NCBI GenBank assembly: GCA_019054805.1
Contig: JAHQIY010000040.1
Span: 186,001 to 250,000 of the forward strand
Length of the DNA stretch: 64,000 bases
Source of the DNA: Brachionus manjavacas
Lineage: Eukaryota > Rotifera > Eurotatoria > Ploima > Brachionidae
Direction of reading: 5' to 3'
Shown: positions 34,192-45,408 of the stretch, piece after piece
Layout of the letters: each line of letters opens with the position of its first letter
Numbering within the stretch: position 1 is the stretch's first letter
Notes under the pieces: generated by a model
What the model saw: only the letters and a program-made list of their open reading frames with translations
Told to the model about the DNA's origin: nothing
The model's database searches: none
Position numbers and translations under genes: made by a program

Positions 34192-36900
34192 TTAATAACC
34201 CATCAATTGCAGAAGGTTTTCAGCGGTTTTAATCGCCTCTTTGCGGTTAGCAATATTGAGCTTCTGATATAGGTTACGAATATGCGTTTTGATCGTTGTA
34301 CCTGCGACATCGAGTTCTTGAGCTATCTGCTCGTTGCTAAACCCAGAATAGATCAGCCCCAGCACCTGCCATTCACGCTGAGTTAGCGGGCTAGTACGAA
34401 CAAGCTCTGGGATGTTTGGGTGATTGACTAGCTTTTCAACAAACTCTTCATCAAAGTGAACGGAGCTGCTGCGTTGGGTAGTCGAAATATCTTTAAGCAA
34501 TTGCTGTGCGCGATGGCGCTCTAAGTCGCCGAGTTCACTTTTCTGGTTAAGTTTCTCTAAGATATGGCCAATCTTGGCGCCATCGACGAGGAAATTACCC
34601 AACATACCGGTTTGATTGGTTAACTCCAACGCGCGTTTTAGGTGTTCACGTGCAGTTTCTTCATCATCTTGAGAAACGGCAAGTACCGCTTCAACAATCA
34701 AGTTGCGATTGGTATCAGTCAACAACTCGTTTTCTTGCGCTTGTTGCTGTAAGAATTCAAGTGTTTTGCCTGCATCTGCATATTGCTCTAGAGCGATTTG
34801 CGCGCGAGCGATATTGCGCCACTGCAGTTGAGTGAAGTGATTGCATGCCGTTTCAGGACGCACTGTGGTTTCAAGCCATTGTTGAATGGAGTCTAGATCG
34901 CCACGAGCTTGCCAGAACAGAATCAGCGAAAGTGATGCGTTGGCGGTCCAGTCAACATGGTAAGTGGATTGTTTAAGTAAGTGAGCAATCTGCTCGATAA
35001 ACTTACCCGCTTTGTCGAGTTCACCACGACCAATCGCGATACGTGCCAACATTGAGTAGCTATGTAAGTGCTTACTTGGACTGTGGTCGCCTAGAACATG
35101 TAAACCTTTGTAGGCGCACTCTTCCGCCTCATCTAAGCGGTTCCAACACCACAGAATTTGCGCTCGGACGCGAAGCAAAAATTCATGCAGAGGCACTTGC
35201 TGTAATTGGTGCTCTTCGATCAGTTTGAATGCATTATCCTGTACCTCATATGCCGCTTGAACATAGCCTTGCGCAATGAGGATTTCACTCTGCTGAAGCA
35301 TTGCCCACAAGGCCTGATGATAGACCTGATATTGGCGAGCCAGCTTTTCTGTTTGTTGCATCATAGGTAGGGCGCGGCTTAGATGCCCGAGTACGTGGTT
35401 AACTTCACCGACCACTGAGGTTGCAACGATGCGACTGCGATAAACCGTACTGTCTACTTGACTCAGTGCTAGTTCAGCAAGTTCGAGCGCTTTCTCTGGT
35501 TCGTCTTGGTTAATCGCAACCTGAGCACGCAGCGCATTGAACTCTCCCTGCTCTTTAGCACTTAATACAATGTTTAGCTGCTGCATCTGCTCATCGGCTT
35601 TCGACAATAAGTCACCGACATCGTTATATCTGTGCTGGCTCTGGGCCAACCATGCTTGCAGCATGCAGAGTTTTGGCTCGCTATAAAGTTGCTCTGCTGT
35701 GAGGGTATTGATCGCCTTTTCTAGCGTAATTAGCTCACCGCCGTTAAACATCTTCCAACCATACTGGCTTAAGATATCCGCTGTCAGTTGGCTATTATTG
35801 GCTTCTTGAGCATGACGCAACGCTTGGTGAGGTGAAGAGAGTTTCAACCAAGCTTTTGCTGCTGTTTGATGCAGTTGTTTCTCTTGTTGAGGAATACGCG
35901 CAGTACGTTCGTGAGCGAGAAATTCTGCAAACAGGTTGTGGAAGCGATACCAGTTTTGCTCGCCCTCGAGCGGGTGGATAAACAGGCCGAATCGGTTTAG
36001 TGACTCAATCATGCTAAGGGCATCTTCACGCTCTGTCAGCTCGCAGACCAACTGATCATTGAAATGATCGAGTACCGAACATTGAAGTAAGAAATGACGC
36101 GTTTCTTTGTCGAGAAGATCAAACACCTCTTCAACCAAGTAATCCCATAGATGAGCGTGGTTAAACTGAGAGAAGGATTCTGCTGATTGAGCTAAGGTTT
36201 TATGCTGGTGCTGGGCTTGCAGAGCGATTAGCTGCAACGCCGATGGCCAGCCTTCGACATAGTTGCGTAGGTTATTTGCCGTGGCATCGTCAATGCCGTC
36301 TGCGACCCGTTGGTTAAAGAATCGAGTGGTTTCTTCGGTATCGAAAGCGAGCAATTCGTCTCCAATTTCGATCATCAGATCGCGAACACGAAGGTTAGCA
36401 GTCCCCAGTGGTGGTGCTGCTCGGCTAGTGACAACGAGAGTGACGTTATCTGGCATATGTTTGAGGAAGAAGCGCATTGCCTCGTGAATTTCGTCTTCTG
36501 AAATTAGGTGGTAGTCATCCAGCACCAAATAACACTCTTGATGGAAATTCGACATTTCAGTGAAAACTTCGCCAAACAAGGAGTGAAGAGAAGAGAATTG
36601 ACGCTTTTCTGCCAGCTTTTGCGAATTTGGGCAACAGCCATCCGTCGCTTTATTGAGCGCTTGTAGCAGGTAGTTGATGAAGCGGAATGAATCGTTATCG
36701 CTCTCATCAATACTGTACCAACCTACGTGTGATTTATCCGATAGCCATTGTGCGGCCATCGTGGTTTTTCCATAGCCAGCGGGAGATCTAAATAAAACCA
36801 GTTTGTAAAATGGAGCTTGTTGAAGAAGGTCTAGTACTCGTGGCCTGACAATCGCATTATGTAAGCGAGCTGGGCGAGTTAATTTCGAAGGAATCCACAT
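34192..36900 (-). CDS. malT: Maltose regulon activator MalT
   Basis: ATP- and maltotriose-dependent LuxR-type activator of 902 aa, the full MalT length. The N-terminal STAND ATPase carries [17 protein letters not shown] (Walker A, about 39-46) and [11 protein letters not shown] (Walker B). A helical winged region follows, then SUSP/TPR-like repeats through the middle, and a C-terminal LuxR HTH (about 835-890) with [25 protein letters not shown] and [15 protein letters not shown]. It is divergent from malP, whose upstream region holds MalT boxes. CRP-like sites near its own start suggest cAMP control. Confidence 0.96.
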   Translation of the reverse strand: MWIPSKLTRPARLHNAIVRPRVLDLLQQAPFYKLVLFRSPAGYGKTTMAAQWLSDKSHVGWYSIDESDNDSFRFINYLLQALNKATDGCCPNSQKLAEKRQFSSLHSLFGEVFTEMSNFHQECYLVLDDYHLISEDEIHEAMRFFLKHMPDNVTLVVTSRAAPPLGTANLRVRDLMIEIGDELLAFDTEETTRFFNQRVADGIDDATANNLRNYVEGWPSALQLIALQAQHQHKTLAQSAESFSQFNHAHLWDYLVEEVFDLLDKETRHFLLQCSVLDHFNDQLVCELTEREDALSMIESLNRFGLFIHPLEGEQNWYRFHNLFAEFLAHERTARIPQQEKQLHQTAAKAWLKLSSPHQALRHAQEANNSQLTADILSQYGWKMFNGGELITLEKAINTLTAEQLYSEPKLCMLQAWLAQSQHRYNDVGDLLSKADEQMQQLNIVLSAKEQGEFNALRAQVAINQDEPEKALELAELALSQVDSTVYRSRIVATSVVGEVNHVLGHLSRALPMMQQTEKLARQYQVYHQALWAMLQQSEILIAQGYVQAAYEVQDNAFKLIEEHQLQQVPLHEFLLRVRAQILWCWNRLDEAEECAYKGLHVLGDHSPSKHLHSYSMLARIAIGRGELDKAGKFIEQIAHLLKQSTYHVDWTANASLSLILFWQARGDLDSIQQWLETTVRPETACNHFTQLQWRNIARAQIALEQYADAGKTLEFLQQQAQENELLTDTNRNLIVEAVLAVSQDDEETAREHLKRALELTNQTGMLGNFLVDGAKIGHILEKLNQKSELGDLERHRAQQLLKDISTTQRSSSVHFDEEFVEKLVNHPNIPELVRTSPLTQREWQVLGLIYSGFSNEQIAQELDVAGTTIKTHIRNLYQKLNIANRKEAIKTAENLLQLMGY

Positions 36901-37091
36901 CTTTTTATCCCTATGCTATGCCCTTTAGAGACAGGGCCACGTATTTCCAATTAGTTTGGTACGCTACTGAGCAAATATTGTACAACTAAGCTTATTGGCA
37001 AGGATGTTACTTGAGAATAATCGCTACAGTTATTGATCGACGGCGGGTTTTTCGCGTAATTCACATTTTGATGCTAACTACGCCCTGTTTT

Positions 37092-37107
37092 TGTGATTCT
37101 TGTCACC
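37092..37107. promoter_or_regulatory. CRP-binding site, malT side
   Basis: TGTGA-TTCTTG-TCACC matches nine of ten positions of the CRP consensus TGTGA-N6-TCACA. It lies 192 bases upstream of the malT start. Confidence 0.65.
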
Positions 37108-37274
37108 TATTGATGGGCTGAATAGTGGGATTTGAACACCTGTTTGCACCAAAAACTGTGTAATTTGCATCATGTGGTGATTCTTATTGTGACCGAGTAT
37201 GCATATTGTTCAATTGGTTATGTTCCTCTACACATATCTTTAATACATCAGTTATAGGGTAAATGCGTTGATGG

Positions 37275-37290
37275 TGTGATCCCTATCACC
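37275..37290. promoter_or_regulatory. CRP-binding site, malP side
   Basis: TGTGA-TCCCTA-TCACC matches nine of ten consensus positions. It is about 177 bases upstream of the malP ATG, with MalT boxes between. Confidence 0.68.
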
Positions 37291-37365
37291 AGAGCTCAGA
37301 CGATGTTGAATTTAAATGAGAGTTAGATCACTGAGCCCTTGGTAATACGCCCTCTACGCCCTTCG

Positions 37366-37399
37366 TCCTCCTCCCAAATTGCCGTGTTGTAGGAGGATG
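37366..37399. promoter_or_regulatory. MalT boxes upstream of malP
   Basis: GGGAGGAGGA on the minus strand (37366-37375) and AGGAGGATG on the plus strand (37391-37399) resemble the MalT box GGGGA(T/G)GAGG. Two boxes near the promoter in this position fit activation of malPQ by MalT. Confidence 0.65.
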
Positions 37400-37466
37400 T
37401 TTTGCTGTTCATGTCAATGCACGATATGGCACAGATGGATTAGAACCAATAAGTGAGATTTCTCTA

Positions 37467-39920
37467 ATGAAACCTACGCAACAGAAAAATTTTGATAAAG
37501 CGACTTTCCAAGCTGACGTGAAAAAGCACCTTTCAGCAACTTACGCTAAGACTGAAGAAACAGCGACAGCGCGTGAGTGGTACTTAGCTATGGGCAAAGC
37601 GCTTGCAGAACTAACAACGTTTGACTTGCTTAAAACAGAGCAAGATCCAAAAATCAAAAACGCAAAAAGCGTTAACTACTTATCTCTAGAATTCCTAATT
37701 GGTCGTCTAACAGGTAATAACCTGATCAGCATGGGTCTATACGACCAAATCACTGATGCGATGGCTGAGCTTGGTCAAAACCTAACGGATCTACTTGAAG
37801 AAGAGCGTGACCCTTCACTAGGTAACGGTGGTCTAGGTCGTCTGGCAGCGTGTTTCATGGATTCGTGTGCTGCACAAGAATATCCGACAGTAGGTTACGG
37901 CCTACACTACGAATACGGTCTATTTAAACAATCATTCGAAGAAGGTCGTCAGCAAGAAGCACCAGACGCATGGCGCGGTGTTGAAGGCTACCCTTGGGAA
38001 GTCGCGCGTCCTAAACTTGCACAAGAAATTGGCTTCTATGGTCATGTCGAAGTAACACATGAGAACGGTAAAGAAGTTCGTAAATGGGTACCGGGTATGA
38101 GCGTAAAAGCGATGCCTTGGGATCTACCTATCGTGGGTTACGAGTCAGATACAGTTTACCCACTACGTCTTTGGGAATGTCAGGCAATTGCACCATTCTC
38201 ACTAGCGAGCTTTAACAACGGAGACTACTTTGAAGCGCAGCACGCTCTTATCGATGCGGGCAACATTACTAAAGTTCTCTACCCGAATGATAACCACGAG
38301 AAAGGTAAAACTCTGCGTCTAATGCAGCAGTACTTCCACTCGGCGGCATCGGTACGCGACATTCTACGTCGTCATGAAGAAGCAGGTTTTGCGCTGGCTG
38401 ATCTTCCTAAGCAAGAGACAATTCAGCTTAACGATACGCACCCAACAATTGCTATCCCAGAGCTAATGCGCATCCTTATCGACGAGAAAGGTCTATCTTG
38501 GGATAAAGCGTGGGACATCAGTGCAAATACTTTTGCCTACACTAACCACACGCTACTACCAGAAGCACTAGAAACGTGGCCAGAGTCGCTCATTCAGCGT
38601 CTACTACCTCGTCATATGGAAATCATCTTTGAAATCAACCACCGCTTCCTACAAGAAGTACGTAAGATGTGGCCTGGTGATGGTGAGAAGCAAGCGAAGC
38701 TGTCTATCATCCAAGAAGGTTTCAACCGCATGGTTCGCATGGCTAACCTTTGTGTTATCGGTTCTTACAAAGTCAACGGTGTGGCAGCGCTTCACTCAGA
38801 GCTTGTTAAGAAAGATCTATTCCCTGAGTTTAACGAAATCTTCCCAGGTAAACTGACTAACGTAACAAACGGTGTAACGCCTCGTCGTTGGTTGAAGTTC
38901 TGTAACCCAGGTTTGTCTCAGCTTATCACTGATAAGATTGGCAGCGAGTGGCCAGCAAAACTTGAGCAGTTAGAAGGTATTGCTGAGTTTGCAACTGACG
39001 CTAAGTTCCAACAGGAATTCATGGCAGTTAAGAAGCAAAACAAACAGCGCCTTGCTGATTGGGTTCAAGAGAACATGGGTATCGAGCTAGATACAAATGC
39101 GATCTTTGATGTTCAAATCAAACGTCTGCATGAGTACAAGCGTCAGCATCTAGACTTGCTACACATCTTGTCTCTGTACCACCGCATCATCAACGAACCT
39201 GGTTTTGAATGTACGCCACGCGTGTGTTTCTTCGCAGCGAAAGCAGCGCCAGGCTATCACCTAGCGAAAGAGATCATCTTCGCAGTGAACAAGGTAGCTG
39301 AGAAGATCAACAACGATCCGCGCATTGGCAACAAGCTGAAAGTGGTATTCATCCCAGACTACCGCGTAAGCATGGCTGAAATCATCATTCCAGCGGCTGA
39401 CGTTTCTCAGCAAATCTCGCTAGCGGGCAAAGAAGCATCAGGTACGGGTAACATGAAGATGGCGCTAAACGGCGCACTAACTATCGGCACTATGGATGGT
39501 GCGAACGTAGAGATTCGTGAAGAAGTTGGCGATGAAAACATCTACATCTTTGGTCTAGACGTTGAAGGCGTGCAAGCGGTGAAAGCGCAAGGTTACAACC
39601 CTTACGATTACTACCACGCAGACCCTCTATTGAAAGCATCGCTTGACCTACTTGCGGGCGAAGAGTTTACCCCAGGTCAACCAGGCCTACTTCGTGCCAC
39701 ATTCGATAGCTTGCTAGATGGTGGTGACCCATACCTATGTTTAGCTGATTTTGCTTCTTATGTTCAAGCACATGAAGATATGGGCAAACAATACAAAGAC
39801 CAAGCGGGTTGGGCGAAGAAAGCCATATTGAACACCGCCTTGGTTGGTAAGTTCACCTCTGACCGTTCAATTAGAGACTACGTGAACAACATTTGGAAAT
39901 TAGAAGCTGTTAAGCGCTAA
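37467..39920 (+). CDS. malP: Maltodextrin/glycogen phosphorylase
   Basis: Cytoplasmic alpha-glucan phosphorylase of 817 aa that releases glucose-1-phosphate from maltodextrins. Family landmarks are SLEFLIGRLTGNNL, RDPSLGNGGLGRLAACFMDS, LNDTHPTIAIPELMRIL and VTNGVTPRRWL. The pyridoxal-phosphate site is KEASGTGNMKMALNG, with the Schiff-base Lys in GNMK. MalP is preferred to GlgP because malQ follows and MalT boxes precede it. The ribosome-binding site is weak. Confidence 0.95.
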   Translation: MKPTQQKNFDKATFQADVKKHLSATYAKTEETATAREWYLAMGKALAELTTFDLLKTEQDPKIKNAKSVNYLSLEFLIGRLTGNNLISMGLYDQITDAMAELGQNLTDLLEEERDPSLGNGGLGRLAACFMDSCAAQEYPTVGYGLHYEYGLFKQSFEEGRQQEAPDAWRGVEGYPWEVARPKLAQEIGFYGHVEVTHENGKEVRKWVPGMSVKAMPWDLPIVGYESDTVYPLRLWECQAIAPFSLASFNNGDYFEAQHALIDAGNITKVLYPNDNHEKGKTLRLMQQYFHSAASVRDILRRHEEAGFALADLPKQETIQLNDTHPTIAIPELMRILIDEKGLSWDKAWDISANTFAYTNHTLLPEALETWPESLIQRLLPRHMEIIFEINHRFLQEVRKMWPGDGEKQAKLSIIQEGFNRMVRMANLCVIGSYKVNGVAALHSELVKKDLFPEFNEIFPGKLTNVTNGVTPRRWLKFCNPGLSQLITDKIGSEWPAKLEQLEGIAEFATDAKFQQEFMAVKKQNKQRLADWVQENMGIELDTNAIFDVQIKRLHEYKRQHLDLLHILSLYHRIINEPGFECTPRVCFFAAKAAPGYHLAKEIIFAVNKVAEKINNDPRIGNKLKVVFIPDYRVSMAEIIIPAADVSQQISLAGKEASGTGNMKMALNGALTIGTMDGANVEIREEVGDENIYIFGLDVEGVQAVKAQGYNPYDYYHADPLLKASLDLLAGEEFTPGQPGLLRATFDSLLDGGDPYLCLADFASYVQAHEDMGKQYKDQAGWAKKAILNTALVGKFTSDRSIRDYVNNIWKLEAVKR

Positions 39921-39931
39921 TTGATTAAAAA

Positions 39932-39965
39932 AGCCAAGGCCACGTGCCTTGGCTCTACTCTTTTT
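39932..39965 (+). terminator. Terminator or attenuating hairpin between malP and malQ
   Basis: Stem AGCCAAGGC / GCCTTGGCT with loop CACGT. The T run is delayed (CTACTCTTTTT), so termination is probably partial and malQ may still be read from malP. Confidence 0.6.
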
Positions 39966-40020
39966 ATAATGATTAATAACCCTACATTTTGAAGGTATTA
40001 GCAGTCCTTCGGAGAGAGCG

Positions 40021-42201
40021 ATGAAACAAGATAACGCATTAAAACAAGTCGCTGAAATGGCGAGAATTGCCGACAGCTACGTTAGCGCGTGGGGAGATGA
40101 AGCTAAAGTTGAAGACGAAACCATTCGTCACTTACTTGCGTCTTTAGGCTATGACACGACAAATGATGAAACTCTTCTGAAATCAGCAGAGAAAAAGCAT
40201 AAGAAAGATGTGCTAGACCCAGTACTGGTTGTCCGCGATGGTGAACCTGTCGAAGTGGCACTGAACCTAGGAGCGAGTGCTCGTGAAAGTGAGTTCAGCT
40301 GGCGCTTAGATACTGAGCAGGGAGAGGTACTTGAAGGCTATCTTCAATCGCAAATCGTACGCGATGAGCGCAAAGAGGGTGGCCCTTTAGTGTTTGCATT
40401 ACCGAGAGATATCGCTTGGGGTTATCACAAGCTGACGATCACTCGTAAACGTCGTAAAGCCCCTTATGAGATGACATTGATTGTGACGCCAAAAGCGTGT
40501 TTCAAACAAGATGGCATCTTAAACGGCAAGAAGATGTGGGGGCCTAGTGTTCAGCTTTACACTCTTCGCACTCAACACAACTGGGGTATTGGTGATTTTG
40601 GTGACCTTAAACAGTTAGTTGCTGACATCGCGTCACGCGGTGGTGATTTTGTTGGCTTAAACCCAATTCATTCATTGTTCCCGGCCAACCCAGAAGGGGC
40701 GAGCCCATACAGCCCGTCGTCACGTCGCTGGCTAAACATCATGTACATTGATGTTAGTTCTGTACCTGAGTTTGCGCTAAGCATTGAAGCGCAGCAAAAA
40801 GTGGGCAGTGCAGAGTTCCAACAACGTCTGCAAAAAGCACGCGAGTCACACTGGGTGAACTACACCGAAGTCTCTGACCTGAAAATGAGTGTTCTTCCTC
40901 AGCTATTTACTGAGTTTAAGAAGCGTCATTTAGATAAAAATTCTGAGCGAGCGCAAACTTTCTTGGCTTTCGTTGAAGAGGGTGGCGAGAGCTTAGTTCA
41001 TCAAGCGGCGTTTGATGCGCTTCACGCTAAACTGCACGCTGAAGATTCTAATGTTTGGGGCTGGCCTGTATTCCCTGAAGAGTACCGTAAGTTTGAAAAC
41101 AGTGCGGTGCAAAGCTTCATCGAACAAAACCAAGATCAAGTTCATCTTTACATGTATCTACAATGGGTTGCCGATACTCAGATTAAAGAAGCGCAAGCTT
41201 TGGCTGAAGAAAAAGGCATGTCAGTGGGTCTTTACCGTGACTTGGCTGTGGGTGTGGCGGATTCAGGCTCAGAAACTTGGGCGGATGATGGCAACCTAAT
41301 CATGGATGCAAGCATCGGTGCTCCACCAGATATCCTTGGTCCACTGGGTCAAAACTGGGGACTACCTCCACTTAACCCACAAGTGCTGCAAGCGACTGGC
41401 TACGATGCATACATCAAGCTGCTACGCGCGAACATGAAACACTGTGGCGCACTGCGTATTGACCACGTGTTAGGCCTGCTACGTTTATGGTGGATACCTA
41501 AAGGTGAAAACGCGACTAAGGGCGCTTACATTTACTACCCAGTGGAAGACATGCTAGCGATTTTGGCGTTAGAGTCGCATCGCTATCAATGTAGCGTAAT
41601 TGGCGAAGACTTAGGTACTGTGCCTGATGAAATCGTTGAAATTCTACGCGATGCTGGCGTTCACTCATACAAGGTATTCTTCTTTGAAACTTCAGAAGAT
41701 GACGGTGGCTTTATTTCACCTGCTCATTACGCAGAACAATCTATGTCTGCTTTGTGTACTCACGATATGCCAACGCTACGTGGTTTCTGGCATTGTGAAG
41801 ACCTTAAAATGGGTGAAGAACTTGGCCTATACCCTGACGCAGAGCAGCTTAAAGGTCTGTTCGCTGACCGTCTAGAGTGTAAGCAAGGAATCCTTGATTC
41901 AGTGGCATGGCATGGTTACCTACCAGAAGGTGTGGGCCGTGATGCGCAATATGTGCCAATGGACTCTTACCTAGCGGAAGCACTTCAACTTCATGTTGCA
42001 GCAGGTTCTTCGACACTGCTCAGTGTCCAGTTGGAAGATTGGCTTGAAATGGACAAGCCAGTTAACATTCCTGGCACGGTCGATGAGTATCCAAACTGGC
42101 GTCGTAAATTGTCGATGAATCTCGACGAAGTATTCGCGCATGAAGGGGTTAATCGCATTGCTCACAAGCTCACCGAAGTTCGAGCGAAAGTAAGCAAATA
42201 G
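40021..42201 (+). CDS. malQ: 4-alpha-glucanotransferase (amylomaltase)
   Basis: GH77 enzyme of 726 aa that joins and shortens maltodextrins in the cytoplasm. After an N-terminal domain of about 150 residues, the GH77 barrel shows WGPSVQLYTLRTQHNWGIGDF, YSPSSRRWLNIMYID, YRDLAVGVADSGSETWAD (nucleophile Asp region), LRIDHVLGLLRLWWIP, VIGEDLGTVP (acid/base Glu) and THDMPTLRGFW. All catalytic regions are intact. CGGAGAGAG precedes the ATG. Confidence 0.95.
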   Translation: MKQDNALKQVAEMARIADSYVSAWGDEAKVEDETIRHLLASLGYDTTNDETLLKSAEKKHKKDVLDPVLVVRDGEPVEVALNLGASARESEFSWRLDTEQGEVLEGYLQSQIVRDERKEGGPLVFALPRDIAWGYHKLTITRKRRKAPYEMTLIVTPKACFKQDGILNGKKMWGPSVQLYTLRTQHNWGIGDFGDLKQLVADIASRGGDFVGLNPIHSLFPANPEGASPYSPSSRRWLNIMYIDVSSVPEFALSIEAQQKVGSAEFQQRLQKARESHWVNYTEVSDLKMSVLPQLFTEFKKRHLDKNSERAQTFLAFVEEGGESLVHQAAFDALHAKLHAEDSNVWGWPVFPEEYRKFENSAVQSFIEQNQDQVHLYMYLQWVADTQIKEAQALAEEKGMSVGLYRDLAVGVADSGSETWADDGNLIMDASIGAPPDILGPLGQNWGLPPLNPQVLQATGYDAYIKLLRANMKHCGALRIDHVLGLLRLWWIPKGENATKGAYIYYPVEDMLAILALESHRYQCSVIGEDLGTVPDEIVEILRDAGVHSYKVFFFETSEDDGGFISPAHYAEQSMSALCTHDMPTLRGFWHCEDLKMGEELGLYPDAEQLKGLFADRLECKQGILDSVAWHGYLPEGVGRDAQYVPMDSYLAEALQLHVAAGSSTLLSVQLEDWLEMDKPVNIPGTVDEYPNWRRKLSMNLDEVFAHEGVNRIAHKLTEVRAKVSK

Positions 42202-42290
42202 TCGTCTAATTGCAGTTCATACATAGAAAATTTTAGGTTGTATCACTCTATGTAGAGCCGGAATTCGGTAAACTGTTGTAACGCTAATTA

Positions 42291-42314
42291 AGCCCGCTGC
42301 ATAGCGGGCTTTTT
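42291..42314 (+). terminator. Rho-independent terminator after malQ
   Basis: Stem AGCCCGCT / AGCGGGCT with loop GCAT followed by TTTT. It suggests that glgB may have its own promoter in the following 70 bases. Confidence 0.8.
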
Positions 42315-42387
42315 GGGTCATATGGCCCGTTAATATTACAACCGAACTTATTCGGAATTTGAAAGTTAGGTTAGGGAGAGAAGTAAC

Positions 42388-44565
42388 TTGAAAACAACAA
42401 CGTTAGATAAGGCGACAAAGATATATAACCGGCTTTCACACGCTACCTTCGCTGACCCATTTTCGTTTATCGGGCCATTTATCGATCCAGACCACGGCGC
42501 ATTGCGTGTATGGATGCCAGGCGCTGATAAAGTTGAATTAGTGATCGATGATCAGCGAGTAGAACTTGAAAGGGAAGATGCCTCAGGCTTTATCCTTAAA
42601 CAAGAGCAAGATTTGCATTTAACGCACTACTTGCTTGCTGTCGATTGGAATGGCACCGAGCAACTGGTGGATGATCCTTATCAGTATCACAACATCTACG
42701 CTGAATATGATGATCTGCATACGCCTAAAGAAATGTACAAGCATATGGGCGCGCAGTTTATGACGCTTGAGCGCGGTGGCAAACAGATTTCAGGTATCCG
42801 TTTTTTGGTATACGCACCGCATGCTTCTGCGTGTAGTTTGGTGGGTGAGTTCAACCAGTGGGATGGACGCCGCACGCCTATGCAGCGCCTCGATTATGGT
42901 ATCTGGGGTATCTTTATTCCAAATCTCCCTGAAGGTACTCAATACAAGTTTGAGTTAAAAGGACCAAATGGAGAAGGCTTACCTCATAAGGCTGATCCTT
43001 GGGGCGCGTTTGCGGAGCAGTATCCTTCTTTTTCCTCAGTGACTTACGATCATAGCCGTTATCAATGGCAAGATGATCAGTGGCAAAATCGTCCGGTGAC
43101 GGAAAAGCGCAAAGAAGCGCTCTCGTTCTATGAGCTGCATGCGGGCTCTTGGCGTCGTGGCGCGAATGGTGACTTCCTAAACTACCGTGAATTAGCTGAG
43201 CAGTTAATCCCTTATCTTGTCGATATGGGCTACACCCACATCGAATTGATGCCTGTTTCCGAGCACCCATTCTATGGCTCTTGGGGTTATCAGCCTGTGG
43301 GTTTGTTTGCGCCAACCAGTCGTTTTGGTACACCAGATGACTTTAAATACTTCGTCGATCAGTGTCACCAGGCCGGTCTAGGTGTGGTACTTGATTGGGT
43401 ACCTGCCCACTTCCCATCAGATGATCACGGCTTAGCGAACTTTGATGGTACGCCTTTATTCCACGACCCAGATCCACGTCGTGGTTGGCATCAAGATTGG
43501 AACTCATACATCTACGACCTTGGCCGTGAACATGTAAGACGTTTCTTAGTTTCTAATGCATTGTATTGGTTTGAGCAGTTCCACATTGATGGCATTCGAG
43601 TCGATGCAGTGGCGTCTATGTTGTACCTCGATTACTCACGTAGCCATGACCAATGGATTCCAAATGTTGATGGTGGCAATGAAAACTACGATGCGATTGC
43701 CACGCTGAAATGGATGAATGAGGAAGTGTACAAATACTTCCCGAACGCAATGACAATTGCCGAAGAATCGACCGCATTCCCGGGAGTGTCTGCACCTACC
43801 TTTATGGGCGGTTTAGGCTTTGGATTTAAGTGGAATATGGGCTGGATGCACGACTCTTTGTCTTACATTCAAGAAGACCCAATTCACCGTCAATACCATC
43901 ACAATACGATTACCTTCCCATTAGTTTATGCCCACAGTGAGAACTATGTACTGTCGCTATCACACGATGAAGTGGTTTACGGTAAAGGTTCTATTCACAA
44001 TAAGATGCCTGGCGATGAGTGGCAGCAAACAGCCAACTTGCGTGCGTACCTTGGTTACATGTACGCGCAACCGGGTAAAAAGCTTAACTTTATGGGCGCA
44101 GAGTTTGGTCAGACTGCGGAATGGAACCATGACGATCAACTGCAATGGTTCCTGCTTGATTTTGAACGCCATCAAGGGGTTCAGGCGTTGACTCGCGATC
44201 TCAATAAGCTATACAGCAGCGAGAAAGCGATGCATGAGCTAGACTGTGAACCGCGTGGCTTTGAGTGGCGATTGCAAGATGCTGCTGAAGCGTCAATTTT
44301 GGCTCATGAACGTTTGAGCGATAGTGGAGAGCGTATTCTTGTCGTGACCAACTTTACTCCTGTTCCACACGAAGAGTTTAGATTGGGTGTTCCGCACAAA
44401 GGAACATATCAATTGCTGCTTAACACCGATGACAACAAGTACCACGGCAGTGAATTTGAAGTACTAAACTCGGTGACAAATGAAGAGGTAGCTAGCGAGG
44501 GCTTAGAGCACTCGATTCACCTTCGATTGCCGCCGTTAGCGACCGTCTTTTACAAGTTAGATTAA
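42388..44565 (+). CDS. glgB: 1,4-alpha-glucan branching enzyme
   Basis: GH13 branching enzyme of 725 aa, with a CBM48 domain in its first third (FRVWMPGA-like [13 protein letters not shown], then [14 protein letters not shown]). The catalytic barrel contains [42 protein letters not shown] (nucleophile Asp), IAEESTAFP (acid/base Glu) and [12 protein letters not shown]. It starts with a rare TTG at 42388, supported by GGGAG nine bases upstream. No in-frame ATG lies close. It makes alpha-1,6 branches in glycogen. Confidence 0.95.
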   Translation: MKTTTLDKATKIYNRLSHATFADPFSFIGPFIDPDHGALRVWMPGADKVELVIDDQRVELEREDASGFILKQEQDLHLTHYLLAVDWNGTEQLVDDPYQYHNIYAEYDDLHTPKEMYKHMGAQFMTLERGGKQISGIRFLVYAPHASACSLVGEFNQWDGRRTPMQRLDYGIWGIFIPNLPEGTQYKFELKGPNGEGLPHKADPWGAFAEQYPSFSSVTYDHSRYQWQDDQWQNRPVTEKRKEALSFYELHAGSWRRGANGDFLNYRELAEQLIPYLVDMGYTHIELMPVSEHPFYGSWGYQPVGLFAPTSRFGTPDDFKYFVDQCHQAGLGVVLDWVPAHFPSDDHGLANFDGTPLFHDPDPRRGWHQDWNSYIYDLGREHVRRFLVSNALYWFEQFHIDGIRVDAVASMLYLDYSRSHDQWIPNVDGGNENYDAIATLKWMNEEVYKYFPNAMTIAEESTAFPGVSAPTFMGGLGFGFKWNMGWMHDSLSYIQEDPIHRQYHHNTITFPLVYAHSENYVLSLSHDEVVYGKGSIHNKMPGDEWQQTANLRAYLGYMYAQPGKKLNFMGAEFGQTAEWNHDDQLQWFLLDFERHQGVQALTRDLNKLYSSEKAMHELDCEPRGFEWRLQDAAEASILAHERLSDSGERILVVTNFTPVPHEEFRLGVPHKGTYQLLLNTDDNKYHGSEFEVLNSVTNEEVASEGLEHSIHLRLPPLATVFYKLD

Positions 44566-44607
44566 GGCCTGTATCAGTACAAAATGTCAACAGACCCTCG
44601 TAAAACT

Positions 44608-44633
44608 AGCCCAGTGAAAACTGGGCTTTTTTA
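44608..44633 (+). terminator. Rho-independent terminator of glgB
   Basis: Perfect stem AGCCCAGT / ACTGGGCT with a GAAA tetraloop and a TTTTTT run. Confidence 0.9.
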
Positions 44634-44735
44634 GCTCTGACATTTGATGACAAAGCCTTACAACATCCATATACATTAATAATCAATGGCTCAATAAACT
44701 ATCCATAACAATAATGAATGGTTTTGGAGCTGAAA

Positions 44736-45392
44736 TTGAAACCCTTAATCCCACTATTTATCGCCGTTACCGTACTCTCTGGTTGTCAGTCTTCAAAAGA
44801 TAATCTTGCTCCCTATGTCTTCCAGTCGCAGTGCCAAGAAGCAGATGAGTATGATTTTGAGCCTCTGACTTTTACCGTCGACTCCTCATTTGAGCAGGCA
44901 CGAGTGAATGGTGTTATCTGTTCGGGGTCGTACACCGCATTTGAACAAATGACCAAACAGTACCCGAAAGTAAAGTTACTGCGATTAAAGGAGATCCCAG
45001 GTTCTGTCGACGATGAAACCAACCTTCGTTTATCGAAGAAGATTCATCAAATGGGGATCAGTACTTACTTAGGCGATAAAGGTATTGTGGAGTCAGGTGG
45101 GACGGATCTGTTTCTTTCGGGAGTGACCAGAAAGGCGGAAAAAGGCGCGAAAGTTGGCGTTCACTCGTGGGCTTTCGAAGATGATAATGGAAAAGTGGTG
45201 GGTGGAGTGAACCTACCAAAAAGCAGCCCGGAGCATCGGCCCTATATTGAGTACTACCAAGATATTGGACTAAGCAAACCAGAAGAGTTCTATTGGTTTA
45301 CTATGCATGCGGCGTCTGCGGAGGGAATCTATTACATGTCCCCACAACAGCTTGAACATTTCGGCTTTAATACCCCAAGCTTTGCATTCTAA
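44736..45392 (+). CDS. Lipoprotein with ClpP-like fold
   Basis: Predicted lipoprotein of 218 aa resembling the periplasmic ClpP/crotonase-fold proteins of COG3904. The stretch DKGIVESGGTDLFLSGVTR would place the nucleophile Ser, and AKVGVHSWAFED the His. Protease activity is not proven in this group. The TTG at 44736 is favoured over the ATG at 44718. It has GGAG six bases upstream and gives a clean signal peptide (MKPLIPLFIAVTVLSGC), whereas the ATG has no ribosome-binding site. Confidence 0.75.
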   Translation: MKPLIPLFIAVTVLSGCQSSKDNLAPYVFQSQCQEADEYDFEPLTFTVDSSFEQARVNGVICSGSYTAFEQMTKQYPKVKLLRLKEIPGSVDDETNLRLSKKIHQMGISTYLGDKGIVESGGTDLFLSGVTRKAEKGAKVGVHSWAFEDDNGKVVGGVNLPKSSPEHRPYIEYYQDIGLSKPEEFYWFTMHAASAEGIYYMSPQQLEHFGFNTPSFAF

Positions 45393-45408
45393 TTTCACGG
45401 TTTCTCCT

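Larger units (their letters stand above)
36901..37466. promoter_or_regulatory. malT/malP divergent control region
   Basis: A gene-free 566 bases. From left to right it holds the malT promoter area, two CRP-like palindromes, and two G-rich MalT-box-like elements 68-100 bases before malP. Exact -10 and -35 elements could not be fixed by eye. Confidence 0.7.

Noticed and set aside
42914-43333. Leftward frame of 139 codons inside glgB
   Set aside because: It lies wholly within the intact branching-enzyme gene on the opposite strand and shows no recognisable domain.
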